DNA of 7,783 nt from Alphaproteobacteria bacterium MarineAlpha3_Bin4 (GTDB taxonomy: Bacteria; Pseudomonadota; Alphaproteobacteria; Rhodospirillales; Casp-alpha2), in contig PTLJ01000063.1 of NCBI GenBank assembly GCA_002938045.1, positions 1-7,783 on the forward strand, written 5' to 3'. Positions 1 to 7,114 of the stretch are shown in pieces; the first letter of the stretch is position 1, and each line of letters opens with the position of its first letter. The translations under genes were made by a program, and so were the position numbers. Under the pieces are notes generated by a model, which was given only the letters and a program-made list of their open reading frames with translations, did no database searches and had not been told where the DNA came from.

Positions 1-383
1 TGGTCGATGGCCTCTTCGCCCGAGATATAGGCGCACTTGAAGTTGGCCGAGAGCGCTGCCGCCACTTGCAACAAGAGAGTCGACTTGCCAATGCCCGGGT
101 CGCCGCCGACTAGCGTCGCCGAACCAGCGACCAGGCCGCCGCCGGTGACGTGGTCGAACTCGGCGATGCCGGAGACGCGTCGTGGCGCCTGCTTCTCGTT
201 GCCACGCAGGCCGACGAAGGGAACTTTGCGCCCCTTCTTGGAGCCGAGACCCTTGGGCACGGATGCGGGAATCTGCTCCTCGACCAGGACGTTCCAGGCG
301 CCGCAGGAATCGCATCGCCCGCTCCACTTCGGATACGCCGTGCCGCAAGCCTGGCAGACAAAACTGGACCTAACCTGAAGCAT
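1..383 (-). CDS. radA: DNA repair protein RadA, N-terminal part (runs off the window edge)
   Basis: RadA (Sms) is a RecA-like ATPase that helps branch migration and processing of recombination intermediates during DNA repair in the cytoplasm. Only the first 127 codons are present, against a family length of about 450. They contain a four-cysteine zinc finger near the start (C10-x2-C13 and C24-x2-C27, context VCQACGTAYPKWSGRC). The RadA-type Walker A follows (GGDPGIGKST, about residues 92-101), then AYISGEEAID near the edge, a typical RadA segment. The start is the ATG at 383-381. An ATG six bases upstream is out of frame and meets a stop. The Shine-Dalgarno sequence is poor. The frame is clean, in contrast to the ruined mlaF upstream. 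In many alphaproteobacteria radA lies downstream of an ABC transporter pair like this one. Lon-like and KNRFG regions fall outside the window, so intactness of the whole gene is unknown. Confidence 0.95.
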   Translation of the reverse strand, partial: MLQVRSSFVCQACGTAYPKWSGRCDSCGAWNVLVEEQIPASVPKGLGSKKGRKVPFVGLRGNEKQAPRRVSGIAEFDHVTGGGLVAGSATLVGGDPGIGKSTLLLQVAAALSANFKCAYISGEEAID

Positions 384-660
384 GCATAAATAAACCATCC
401 CGAGTTGTCGATACCAAGCGGAAATGCGGAGTCCAGGCTGAACGGGAGGTCCGTTGACGTCTCCGCCTGTCAGCGGGGCCGCGTAATAGGAGCAACGGCG
501 CTGCCGATTCGCGTACAGCGGCGCTTGATCACGTCGGTTTTGGTGATATGTAGCCGGTCGAAGGCAACAGCGATTCGTAGTTCGGCTCCATCCTCGAGAA
601 TGTACGCGCGGTGCAGGAGGCGAACGAAGTGCTCTAACCGTCTTTGGTGCACCCTCCCCT
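384..660. other. Stretch between the mlaF remnant and radA with no supported gene
   Basis: This stretch lies between the ancestral stop of mlaF (TAG, 663-661) and the radA start. On the minus strand one frame is open from 654 down to 470 and reads like protein in places (for example LEDGAELRIAVAFDRLH). It has no start of its own with a ribosome binding site and matches no family I recognise. It is entered only by the frameshifted end of mlaF. It may be a relic of a lost gene or eroding spacer. No convincing terminator (stem followed by a T-run) or promoter for radA is visible. Confidence 0.4.
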
Positions 661-1060
661 CTAAGACCTGGGCGTCATCTCGATCGGTCCGTCGGTGCGG
701 TCCGTGTACGAACTGATCTAGGTATTCGTTGCCCGACGTGCGCGCCTTCGAGGCCGGGCCGTCCCAAATGATCCGACCGTCGTAGAGCATGGCGTTTCGG
801 TCGCCGATCTTCTGGGTGCTCTTCATGTTGTGGGTGATTGTGAGCGATGTCGCGCCCACCTTGCGGACTACAGCAGCGATCAAGTTGTCGATGATATCGG
901 CTATGATCGTGTCGAGGCCGGTGCCGGAACCACCGATGATTACGACCGATTTGCTGATGCCGATGTCGAGATTACCCCGGCCAGGACTTTCTCCGGCCCG
1001 AATGCTTTGTGCACTTTTTGAAACCTGATCTTGAGTGGAGTATCGGCGATCAACCCAGGC
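661..1060 (-). pseudogene. mlaF: Pseudogene of the Mla-type ABC transporter ATP-binding protein (MlaF family)
   Basis: MlaF is the ATPase of the MlaFEDB complex, which moves phospholipids between the inner and outer membranes. Reading 1033 downward gives an MlaF start (KIRFQKVHKAFGPEKVLAGV). A one-base loss near 974 shifts the frame, which resumes as SVVIIGGSGTG, the Walker A loop without its lysine. The next residues are LDTIIADIID, which correspond to the D-loop of the family (TTGLDP). The Walker A lysine, Q-loop, LSGG signature and Walker B are therefore missing, roughly 120 residues judged from family length. The C-terminal part is recognisable, with the H-loop (SLTITHNM) and the family's RIIWDGP and DQFVHG. 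An extra C near 700 shifts the frame again. Without it the end reads RTDGPIEMTPRS and stops at 663-661. No clear start codon remains in frame. It lies directly after the ruined mlaE. It cannot encode a working ATPase. Confidence 0.9.
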
Positions 1061-1905
1061 TCACTTGGTGAAGAAGGTCTCGGTTAGGATGTAAATCGAA
1101 ACAGAGGATCAGGATCGACGCCGAAACAACGGCGTTATCGCGGCGCCGACACCCTGCGCACCGCCGCGCGAATGGTAGCCGTGATAACAGCCCATTAGGG
1201 TGATGATGAAGCCGAATACAGACGCCTTAATTAGGCCGGAGATGAGGTCAGACGCCTCAAGAAAATCCCAGGTGTTCTGTAGGTAGTTGGCCGCGTTGAA
1301 ACCGAGTTTGTTGACGGCGACCAGGTAGCCGGCCGAATACGCCGGTGATATCGGCGATGAAGACCAGGAACGGCATCATGGTGACGCCGGCGATCAGCCG
1401 CGGGGCTACCAGGTATTTGATCGGGTCGGTGCTAAGCGTGGTCAGGGCGTCGATCTGCTCGGTCACGCGCATGGTGCCGATCTCGGCCGCCATCGCTGCT
1501 CCGAAACGCCCGGCCACCATTAGCCCGGCCAGCACCTGGCTCGAGTTCTCGGGTGATGCTGAGGACGACGACGTTGTCAATCGCGCCTTCGGCTGAGAAG
1601 CGGGCGAAGCTAGTGTAGCTCTGCAGCGCCAGCACCATGCCAGCGAAGACGGCGGTCAGTCCGACCACTGGCAGTGAGTAATAGCCGATTTAGGCCATCA
1701 TGCGGCCAATGATGCGGAAATAAATCGGCGGACCGAAGCAGTGCGAAATAGCGCTGATGGTGAACAGTGATATGCGGCCGGCGATGGTCAGGAAGACGAG
1801 GAGCACGCTGCCGACGGTCTGCAGAAATCGGAGTAATCCTGGCGCCTCCGTATCCAATTCTGGGTGGTCGAACTTGTTATTGACCATGTTGCGTTTAGTC
1901 TCCAC
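1061..1905 (-). pseudogene. mlaE: Pseudogene of the Mla-type ABC transporter permease (MlaE family)
   Basis: MlaE is the inner-membrane permease of the Mla phospholipid transporter. The whole protein can be followed from the N-terminus (LLRFLQTVGSVLLVFLTIAGR) to ETFFTK and the stop at 1063-1061, but only by changing frame. Lesions in reading order: an in-frame TAA at 1692-1690 (in RMMA-stop-IGYYSLPVVG), an extra G near 1535 (before VLAGLMVAGRFGAAMAAEIG), an extra C near 1331 (before GGYLVAVNKLGFNAANYL), a missing base near 1137 (before NAVVSASILIL) and an extra T near 1094. The conserved cytoplasmic segment AAEIGTMRVTEQIDALTTLS is well preserved, so the decay looks fairly recent. The start is either GTG at 1905-1903, overlapping the end of alr, or ATG at 1887-1885, 7 bases after the alr stop. 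Either way it was translationally close to alr. The longest surviving open pieces are about 70-100 codons. Confidence 0.93.
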
Positions 1906-3007
1906 CGCCCGTGTAGGCTCGGTGATAACGCGTACCGAGGTTGGTCAGGATCTCGTAGCCGATGGTGCCGGCGGCACGGGCGACGTCGTCGACGGTGTTG
2001 TTGGGCCCGATCAGCTCGACCCATTGGCCCGGCCGGCTCGCCGGCTCGGCGACCGCGCTTACGTCGATGGTGATCAGATCCATAGAAACACGACCGACGA
2101 TGGGCACCCGGATACCCCCTATGTAAGCGGCGCCGTTGTTTGACAGCGAGCGTAGAAGCCCATCCGCATAGCCTACCGCCAGGGTAGCGATTAATCCCGG
2201 TTTTTCAAAGCGGTATGTGGCGCCGTATCCGACCGCCTCGCCGCGACTAGCCTCGCGGCGTTGGAGGATGCAGGCGCCGAGCTCGACGACGGGATTCAAG
2301 GGGTTAGGCTCGCCTGGCACCGGGGCGACGCCGTAGAGCGCGACGCCCGGCCGCGCTAGATCGAAATGGTAGTCGGGGCTGAGGAAGATACCTGAAGAGT
2401 TAGTGAAACACGCGCGGCCAAGGGGCAAGATCTCACGCACGCGGCGGTAGCGGGCGAGCTGTTCGGCGTTCTGGGCGCTATTGGGTTGGTCCGCCGAACT
2501 CAGGTGTGAAATGACGTTGGCGACGTTGAGGCCGGCGACGATGGACGGGGCATCCTTGATCGCCTCCAGCTCGTCTGGCGGCAGGCCTAGGCGTAGCATG
2601 CCTGTATCAACGTGGATGTCGCAGGCGAGAGGCGTTTCACCGCACAACCGCCTCCAGCCTTCTATCTCTCCAAGGCTGTTGAGGACTGGCGTCAGGCGGT
2701 GCGTGGGGTAGACCTCCTCGGAGCTGGCGAGCAGGCCGTTGAGGACATGGATCTCGGCGTCGGTGAGAATGCCGCGTAGGCGCACGCCTTCCTCCAAGTG
2801 GGTGACGAAAAAGATGCTGCAGCCGGCCTCGGCCAGCGCTGGCGCCACGTGCTCGACACCGAGGCCGTAGGCGTTAGCCTTTACGACGGCGGCGCTGGGC
2901 ACGCCTCCGAGACGTTCCAACAACAGGCGGTAGTTGGCCTGGATTGAATCGAGATTGACGTTCAAGATCGCGCCAGCGTGCCGTCCATTAATCTCCGCGC
3001 CGTTCAT
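1895..3007 (-). CDS. alr: Alanine racemase
   Basis: This PLP enzyme interconverts L- and D-alanine in the cytoplasm and supplies D-alanine for peptidoglycan. It has 370 residues from the ATG at 3007-3005, a normal length. A TTG one codon upstream is a possible alternative start. Visible features are the PLP-binding lysine K43 in AVVKANAYGLG and the DTGM-RLG motif near 134-141. RPGVALYG holds R219, which contacts the PLP ring nitrogen. The catalytic tyrosine is Y261 in VGYGATY, and GRVSMD follows near 305-310. The C-terminal beta domain ends with TIGYEILTNLGTRYHR. The position before R139 is leucine (DTGMLRLG), where the family usually has a small or polar residue. All catalytic residues are present, so this is probably harmless. 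The start is 6 bases after the dnaB stop, so alr is probably co-transcribed with dnaB, and the mlaE remnant follows directly. The frame is intact. Confidence 0.96.
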   Translation of the reverse strand: MNGAEINGRHAGAILNVNLDSIQANYRLLLERLGGVPSAAVVKANAYGLGVEHVAPALAEAGCSIFFVTHLEEGVRLRGILTDAEIHVLNGLLASSEEVYPTHRLTPVLNSLGEIEGWRRLCGETPLACDIHVDTGMLRLGLPPDELEAIKDAPSIVAGLNVANVISHLSSADQPNSAQNAEQLARYRRVREILPLGRACFTNSSGIFLSPDYHFDLARPGVALYGVAPVPGEPNPLNPVVELGACILQRREASRGEAVGYGATYRFEKPGLIATLAVGYADGLLRSLSNNGAAYIGGIRVPIVGRVSMDLITIDVSAVAEPASRPGQWVELIGPNNTVDDVARAAGTIGYEILTNLGTRYHRAYTGGGD

Positions 3008-3013
3008 CAATGA

Positions 3014-4531
3014 TCAGCGGCTCGGGTCGTGTTCGGCATCGTAGTCGTGGAAGCGCGTGAACTGGCCGGTGAACTGAAGTGTCAACAGGCCGACCGGGCC
3101 ATGGCGCTGTTTGGCGACAATAATGTCAGCCAAATTGCGGAATTGGGCTAGGCGTTCCTCCCATTTCATGTGGCGGTCGGAGAACTTGTCTGCCGCCTCA
3201 TCCGCGCGTTGCTTCGGCTCCGCCTTTTCCAGGTAGTATTCGTCCCGGTAGATGAAGGCGACGACGTCGGCGTCCTGCTCGATAGAGCCGGATTCGCGCA
3301 GATCGGCCAGTTGCGGGCGTTTGTCCTCGCGCTGCTCGACTTGGCGCGAAAGCTGCGAAAGGGCTAGCACCGGCACGTCCAGTTCCTTGGCTAGGGTCTT
3401 TAGGCCGCGGGTGATCTCGGACACCTCCTGAACGCGGCCGTCGTTGCGCGACGTCGATGTGCCGGAAATCAACTGCAAGTAGTCGACGACGATCAACCCC
3501 ACCTTGTGCTGGCGTTTGAGGCGTCGTGCCCGGGTCCGGAGCGCGCTGACGGTCAGTGCCGGGGTGTCGTCGATGAAAATCTGGATTTGGTGTAAGGTCT
3601 GGCTGCAATTGGCGAGAACGCTGAACTCCTCGTTTGACAGCTCTCCTTTGCGCATGCGGTCGGACGAGATGTTGGACTGCTCCGAAAGGATCCGTGCTGC
3701 CAGCTGCTCGGCCGACATCTCTAGCGAAAAGAAACCGACGACGGCGCCCTCGCGGCCCTCCGAACGGCTATAGTCATAGGCCGCGTTGTAAGCGATGTTT
3801 GTGGCCAGCGCCGTCTTACCCATCGCTGGGCGGCCGGCGAGGATGATTAGGTCCGACGGGTGCAGCCCCCCCAACAGCTTGTCGATCTCGCGAAAACCAG
3901 TGCCGACGCCAGCCAGCCCGCTCTCGCGCTTATGCGCCGCCTCGGTCATGTTGATGGCGCTGACGACGGCCGACTTGAAGTCCTGGAAGCCGCCCTCATA
4001 TTTGCCGGTGGTGGCGAGGTCGTAGAGGTTCTGCTCGGCGGTCTCGATCTGGTCCGAGGCGGTCTCGTCGACCTCGCCTCTGTAGGCCCTGTTGACGATG
4101 TTCTCGCCGAGGTCAATTAGTTCGCGCTTTAGGTAAAGGTCGTGGATGATGCGCCCGTACTCACTGGTGTTGATCACCGTCACCGCCGATCCGGCGAGGT
4201 CAGCTAAGTAGGCCGGTCCGCCGATCTCGACCAGGCTTTCTTCCTGCTCGAAATAGCGCGCCATGGTTACCGGATCAGCGATTTGGCCGCGCTCGATGAG
4301 CTTGTCCATGGCCTCAAAGATGCGGCCATGGACGGACAGTGCAAAATTGCCGGGGCGTAGGAAGTCGGAGGCTTTCTCATAGGCGCGGTTGTCAACCAGG
4401 ATGGCACCCAGTAACCCTTTTTCCGCCTCGATGTTGTACGGCAGGGTACGGAAAGCAGAGGTGCCCGACGCGGTGTCGTTGGCGACGTTCTTGGCTTCGG
4501 CGGGAGCGGTCGGCGTAATCGTAGTTGGCAT
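3014..4531 (-). CDS. dnaB: Replicative DNA helicase DnaB
   Basis: DnaB is the hexameric helicase that unwinds DNA at the replication fork. At 505 residues it is slightly longer than the common 460-500, owing to a loose N-terminal extension (about 1-28). The N-terminal domain begins at about 29 (TLPYNIEAEKGLLGAIL). The RecA-like motor domain starts at about 205 (GVGTGFREIDKLLGGLHPSD). It has Walker A GRPAMGKT (233-240), the FFSLEMS motif (267-273), Walker B LIVVDYLQL (346-354), LSQLSRQVE (391-399) and the H4 motif DLRESGSIEQDADVV (410-424). AKQRHGPVG (473-481) carries the arginine-finger region. There is no intein and no break. The start is ATG 4531-4529; no good Shine-Dalgarno sequence is visible upstream. 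alr follows after 6 bases. Upstream lies the ruined cfa, so transcription may come from the rpsF operon or from an unrecognised local promoter. Confidence 0.98.
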   Translation of the reverse strand: MPTTITPTAPAEAKNVANDTASGTSAFRTLPYNIEAEKGLLGAILVDNRAYEKASDFLRPGNFALSVHGRIFEAMDKLIERGQIADPVTMARYFEQEESLVEIGGPAYLADLAGSAVTVINTSEYGRIIHDLYLKRELIDLGENIVNRAYRGEVDETASDQIETAEQNLYDLATTGKYEGGFQDFKSAVVSAINMTEAAHKRESGLAGVGTGFREIDKLLGGLHPSDLIILAGRPAMGKTALATNIAYNAAYDYSRSEGREGAVVGFFSLEMSAEQLAARILSEQSNISSDRMRKGELSNEEFSVLANCSQTLHQIQIFIDDTPALTVSALRTRARRLKRQHKVGLIVVDYLQLISGTSTSRNDGRVQEVSEITRGLKTLAKELDVPVLALSQLSRQVEQREDKRPQLADLRESGSIEQDADVVAFIYRDEYYLEKAEPKQRADEAADKFSDRHMKWEERLAQFRNLADIIVAKQRHGPVGLLTLQFTGQFTRFHDYDAEHDPSR

Positions 4532-4639
4532 GACTGCACGAAGCTAGTCCGATGCGCCACTCGGCGATATCTGGAAATCTGTGGATACCGGGGATAAAAA
4601 AATGGTATTTGGCTTGCTTAGGTGGTGCAGTAGGGTTGC
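4532..4639. other. Upstream region of dnaB
   Basis: This is about 108 bases between the last recognisable cfa remnant and the dnaB start. On the coding (minus) strand it contains a run of seven T (from about 4604 down to 4598) and is less G+C-rich than its surroundings. I cannot assign a convincing -35/-10 pair, terminator hairpin or Shine-Dalgarno sequence. The region could hold the dnaB promoter or simply be the eroded 3' part of cfa. Confidence 0.3.
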
Positions 4640-5141
4640 GTGCTTTTTCCTGGCGGCCACGTACGCAATGCGTCGAGCTGTTTCTTTGACAGGGCCAAGC
4701 CGTGACGTCGACACCCCATTCAAACGCCAGATAAATAGCCAGTCCGCCACAACCCTAGCCGTTGTAGAAGAAACAGGCCGGGCTCCAGCAATAGCTTAGT
4801 CTAGATTTGGCGCTTCTTTCTTCCCTGCGTTTGTTCGAGCGTTTAGTCGTGATCGGTGAGGTTGGCACAGGAGTAATCCTTCTCGCTGTCGAAGTACAGG
4901 CTGTAGAGGATCGCCCGAGAGATCGTAGTGGTGGGCAGTGTTGGCACGCGCCTGCGATGCCAAGTTGATCTACTGCAGCCGCCGGAACCGCGGGCTAGCC
5001 CGCGGTAAAGCGCGCGCAACATCAGATGGAAAACTTGCACCTGCAGCTTCAAGAGGTTGGAGATCAACGCGTCCTCGATCGTTTGCGCACCATTCATGTA
5101 GGTTTCGCCGACGGCCAGGCCGGATTTTTGAAATAAAGCCG
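4640..5141 (-). pseudogene. cfa: Degraded remnant of a cyclopropane-fatty-acid-phospholipid synthase gene (Cfa family)
   Basis: Cfa enzymes use S-adenosylmethionine to add a methylene bridge to unsaturated acyl chains of membrane phospholipids. Here only the region around the junction with the SAM-binding domain can be traced, and it needs several frames. RLYFKNP is followed, after a one-base loss near 5120, by LAVGETYMNGAQTIEDA. After another loss near 4991, RFRRLQ meets an in-frame TAG (4972-4970) and continues INLASQARANTAHHYDLSGD. An extra C near 4908 precedes LYSLYFDSEKDYSCANLTDHD, which ends at TAA (4845-4843). TLEQTQGRKKRQI follows, then TAG (4803-4801) and KLLLEPG. A blurred SAM motif I with GLAIYLAFEWGVDVT comes next and, after further shifts, LSKKQL. 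The matching family landmarks are GEAYMDG, VAHHYDLS, YSCAYF and LDIGCGWGG. The N-terminal part and the catalytic C-terminal half are absent. The remnant begins 10 bases after the rplI stop. It is older or more damaged than the mlaE and mlaF pseudogenes. Confidence 0.82.
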
Positions 5142-5150
5142 ACCCGGCCG

Positions 5151-5840
5151 TCAGCTCTTGGCATTGTCGGCGCTTTTGTCTGCCGCTGCGTCGTTGTCTG
5201 TCTCGGTCCCGGTTCCCGACTTGCTGGCGTCGGCTTCCGTTTCTGCGTCGTTGGCCTCTGAGAGGTCTGGCGCGGCACCTTCCTCAAACATATCCTCGGC
5301 TTGCTCAGCGACAGCTTCGTCGGTTGCGGCCTCGGCTTCGCGCTCAGCCTCGCTAATTACGGCCTTACCGGTCCTAGCCTGGATTTCGGCCTCCTCGGTC
5401 GCGCGAGCGATGTTGGCGACGACGACAACCGTTACCTCCGGATGCAAGCTGACCTGCACCTGATGCAGGCCTATCGCCTTAATTGGCGTATCGAGGCGGA
5501 CCTGCTGGCGGCTAATGGTAAAGCCGCTGTCGGTCAGGACGCTGGCGATGTCGCGAGCGTTGACCGAGCCGTAGAGCTGGCCCGCCTCGCCGGCTTGGCG
5601 GATGAGGGTGACACTAGTGCCACCCATCTTGTTGCCGACTTCCCGCGCCTCTTCGCGTTGCTTCAGGTTATCGGCCTGGAGCTGCACTCGCTTCGCTTCG
5701 AACCCGGCCTTATTGGCCTCCGTTGCGCGTAGCGCCTTTTTTTGTGGCAAAAGATAATTGCGCGCGAAACCGGGCTTGACCGTAACCACGTCGCCCATCT
5801 GGCCCAGCTTTTCGATCCGTTCTAACAAAATCACTTCCAT
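5151..5840 (-). CDS. rplI: 50S ribosomal protein L9
   Basis: L9 binds 23S rRNA near the L1 stalk and supports translational fidelity. The N-terminal RNA-binding domain is clear (MEVILLERIEKLG at 1-13, then VKPGFARNYLLPQKKA at 21-36). A connecting helix (about 41-75) leads to the C-terminal domain (about 76-148: VTLIRQAGEAGQLYGSV, then HPEVTVVVVANIAR). Residues from about 149 form a long acidic, alanine-rich, probably disordered tail, giving 229 residues against about 149 in E. coli. Tails of this kind occur in alphaproteobacterial L9. The start is the ATG at 5840-5838. It gives the canonical MEVILL beginning and lies 7 bases from the Shine-Dalgarno sequence. The ATG two codons upstream is too close to that site. 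The gene is in the rpsF operon after the membrane protein gene; the cfa remnant follows almost at once. Confidence 0.97.
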   Translation of the reverse strand: MEVILLERIEKLGQMGDVVTVKPGFARNYLLPQKKALRATEANKAGFEAKRVQLQADNLKQREEAREVGNKMGGTSVTLIRQAGEAGQLYGSVNARDIASVLTDSGFTISRQQVRLDTPIKAIGLHQVQVSLHPEVTVVVVANIARATEEAEIQARTGKAVISEAEREAEAATDEAVAEQAEDMFEEGAAPDLSEANDAETEADASKSGTGTETDNDAAADKSADNAKS

Positions 5841-5847
5841 CGTCATT

Positions 5848-5855
5848 CTCCTCTT
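5848..5855 (-). promoter_or_regulatory. Ribosome binding site of rplI (decides the start)
   Basis: The minus strand reads AAGAGGAG here. It ends 7 bases before the ATG at 5840 and only 1 base before the alternative ATG at 5846, so the inner ATG is favoured. Confidence 0.75.
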
Positions 5856-5887
5856 GGCCGGCTGGTCGTAACGTTTAACGTCTAGGT

Positions 5888-6838
5888 CTAGTCGTCGTCA
5901 GGCGGCGCTCCTCCGCCGAGCGCGAACCGGTCGCGGAGACCAATCCATTGTTCAAATAATCCGATCCCCGCGACTACCAAGACAGCCCAGCCGGAGAGAA
6001 CAATCACAAAATAGAACATGGCCAGCAATAGCCCGGCCAGCGCCATCCGCCGCGTCGCGCTGTGAACGATCGCCAGGCCAAGGAAGAAATACGGTACCGC
6101 CAGGACCAGCGCCAGATTGCGCCCTATATACTCCATTCCGCCCGTTCCCAGAAACGCCAGCGTCGCTGCCGCGACCAGCGGCAAAGACGTCCATTGCGGC
6201 AACTCGAACGCGGCGTAAGTCGGGCTCGGTCGCATGTTGCGCCCCATGCGCACCAGCAGGCCTTGCGCAAGAGTCGTGTTGACGGCCGCCATGACCACCC
6301 AGCTGGCCGCTGCGATGCCGGGGAACAACGGCGCCAGCAGGGCGATGACCTGCTGGCGATGGCCTTCGTCCATCATCGGCGCCATTACTGCGAACACCTG
6401 ATGTAGGTGCGTCGAAACCAATTCTTGCAGCCCCGGTCCAGCAGCCATTATCGCCGCCACCAGAACTAGGCTGGCGCCAAGGCAGGCCAAGGCGCCGATC
6501 ACCGGCCCCGGCGGATACCAATCGGTGACGGCAGAGCCGTCGGCCTCCGCCGTCGTGCTTTGCAGCAAGGCCAGCCGGGTCGCGGTCCAGGCCGGCAGGG
6601 CATGTACCAGGCCGAATATCCCGGCCGACACCACGCCGCCAAATAGCCCAATCCCAAAGAACCCAGCGACGACGCTAATTACCGACGCCCTTGGTCCCAT
6701 CGCTAGGCCGCTCAGGACTAGCGGTAGCGGTGCCAGGTAGACCAGCAGCAGCGCTGCCGGCAAACCGCCGAGGAAAGTCATCGCCATCACGGCGCTCAAA
6801 AGTCCGGCGCCGACGGCAACGAGCGCGTCCCTGGTCAT
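5888..6838 (-). CDS. DUF2232-type integral membrane protein of unknown function
   Basis: This is a very hydrophobic protein of 316 residues with about seven to eight predicted membrane segments: about 5-24, 26-47, 52-80, 112-134, 165-190, 217-232, 241-260 and 266-296. It ends in a short acidic tail (APPDDD). Its position between rpsR and rplI is where alphaproteobacteria commonly carry a DUF2232 membrane protein, and the length and layout fit that family. DUF2232 proteins are distantly related to YybS-like and ECF-type membrane proteins, but the biochemical role is not established. I see no catalytic motif. The start at 6838 has a GGAG 7 bases upstream and lies 24 bases after the rpsR stop, so the gene belongs to the ribosomal operon. 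The frame is intact. The family assignment rests on context and general composition. Confidence 0.8.
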   Translation of the reverse strand: MTRDALVAVGAGLLSAVMAMTFLGGLPAALLLVYLAPLPLVLSGLAMGPRASVISVVAGFFGIGLFGGVVSAGIFGLVHALPAWTATRLALLQSTTAEADGSAVTDWYPPGPVIGALACLGASLVLVAAIMAAGPGLQELVSTHLHQVFAVMAPMMDEGHRQQVIALLAPLFPGIAAASWVVMAAVNTTLAQGLLVRMGRNMRPSPTYAAFELPQWTSLPLVAAATLAFLGTGGMEYIGRNLALVLAVPYFFLGLAIVHSATRRMALAGLLLAMFYFVIVLSGWAVLVVAGIGLFEQWIGLRDRFALGGGAPPDDD

Positions 6839-6862
6839 CGTCCTTCTCCGGGTGGCCGCCGC

Positions 6863-7114
6863 TCAATTGAGGACGTAGGGTATCAAGGCTAGCAACCGTG
6901 CTTTCTTGATAGCCTTGGCCAGCTCGCGCTGCTTCTTAGCGGAAACGGAGGTAATCCGGCTCGGTACGATTTTGCCCCGCTGCGACGTGAAGCGTGACAG
7001 CAGCTTGACGTCTTTGTAGTCGATGGCTTCGGCGTCAGGCCCCGAAAACGGGCACGACTTGCGCCGGCGGAAGAAGGCAGGCTGCTTCGGCCCCGATCTA
7101 GGGTGGGCGCTCAT
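6863..7114 (-). CDS. rpsR: 30S ribosomal protein S18
   Basis: S18 is a small-subunit protein that forms a heterodimer with S6 on 16S rRNA. It has 83 residues, a normal length. It shows a basic N-terminus with FFRRRKSCPF (14-23), the hallmark IDYKDVKLLSRF (31-42), RGKIVPSRITSVSAKKQRELAKAI (46-69 in outline) and a C-terminal KKARLLALIPY. The ATG at 7114-7112 overlaps the rpsF stop in an ATGA arrangement, consistent with coupled translation and equal amounts of S6 and S18. A Shine-Dalgarno AAGGGAG (7128-7122) sits 7 bases upstream, inside the rpsF coding end. Confidence 0.98.
   Translation of the reverse strand: MSAHPRSGPKQPAFFRRRKSCPFSGPDAEAIDYKDVKLLSRFTSQRGKIVPSRITSVSAKKQRELAKAIKKARLLALIPYVLN

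Noticed and set aside
37..378. Plus-strand open frame of 113 codons, and other plus-strand frames along the window
   Set aside because: They are antisense shadows of G+C-rich minus-strand genes. They have no ribosome binding sites and their composition is not protein-like.
389..417. Possible promoter for radA (TTGGTA, 17 bases, TTTATT on the minus strand)
   Set aside because: Both hexamers are weak, and the -10 would lie only about 5 bases before the start codon, which implies a leaderless message. Not enough support.
661..1905. Frameshifts caused by sequencing or assembly error
   Set aside because: Seven genes in the same window have clean frames. The lesions cluster in mlaE, mlaF and cfa and include nonsense codons and a large internal deletion. 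Only a few are single-base repeats typical of error. Raw reads would still be the final test.
4543..4750. Small 68-codon minus-strand gene upstream of dnaB
   Set aside because: It has no ribosome binding site and no recognisable family. Part of it overlaps the traceable cfa remnant in other frames.
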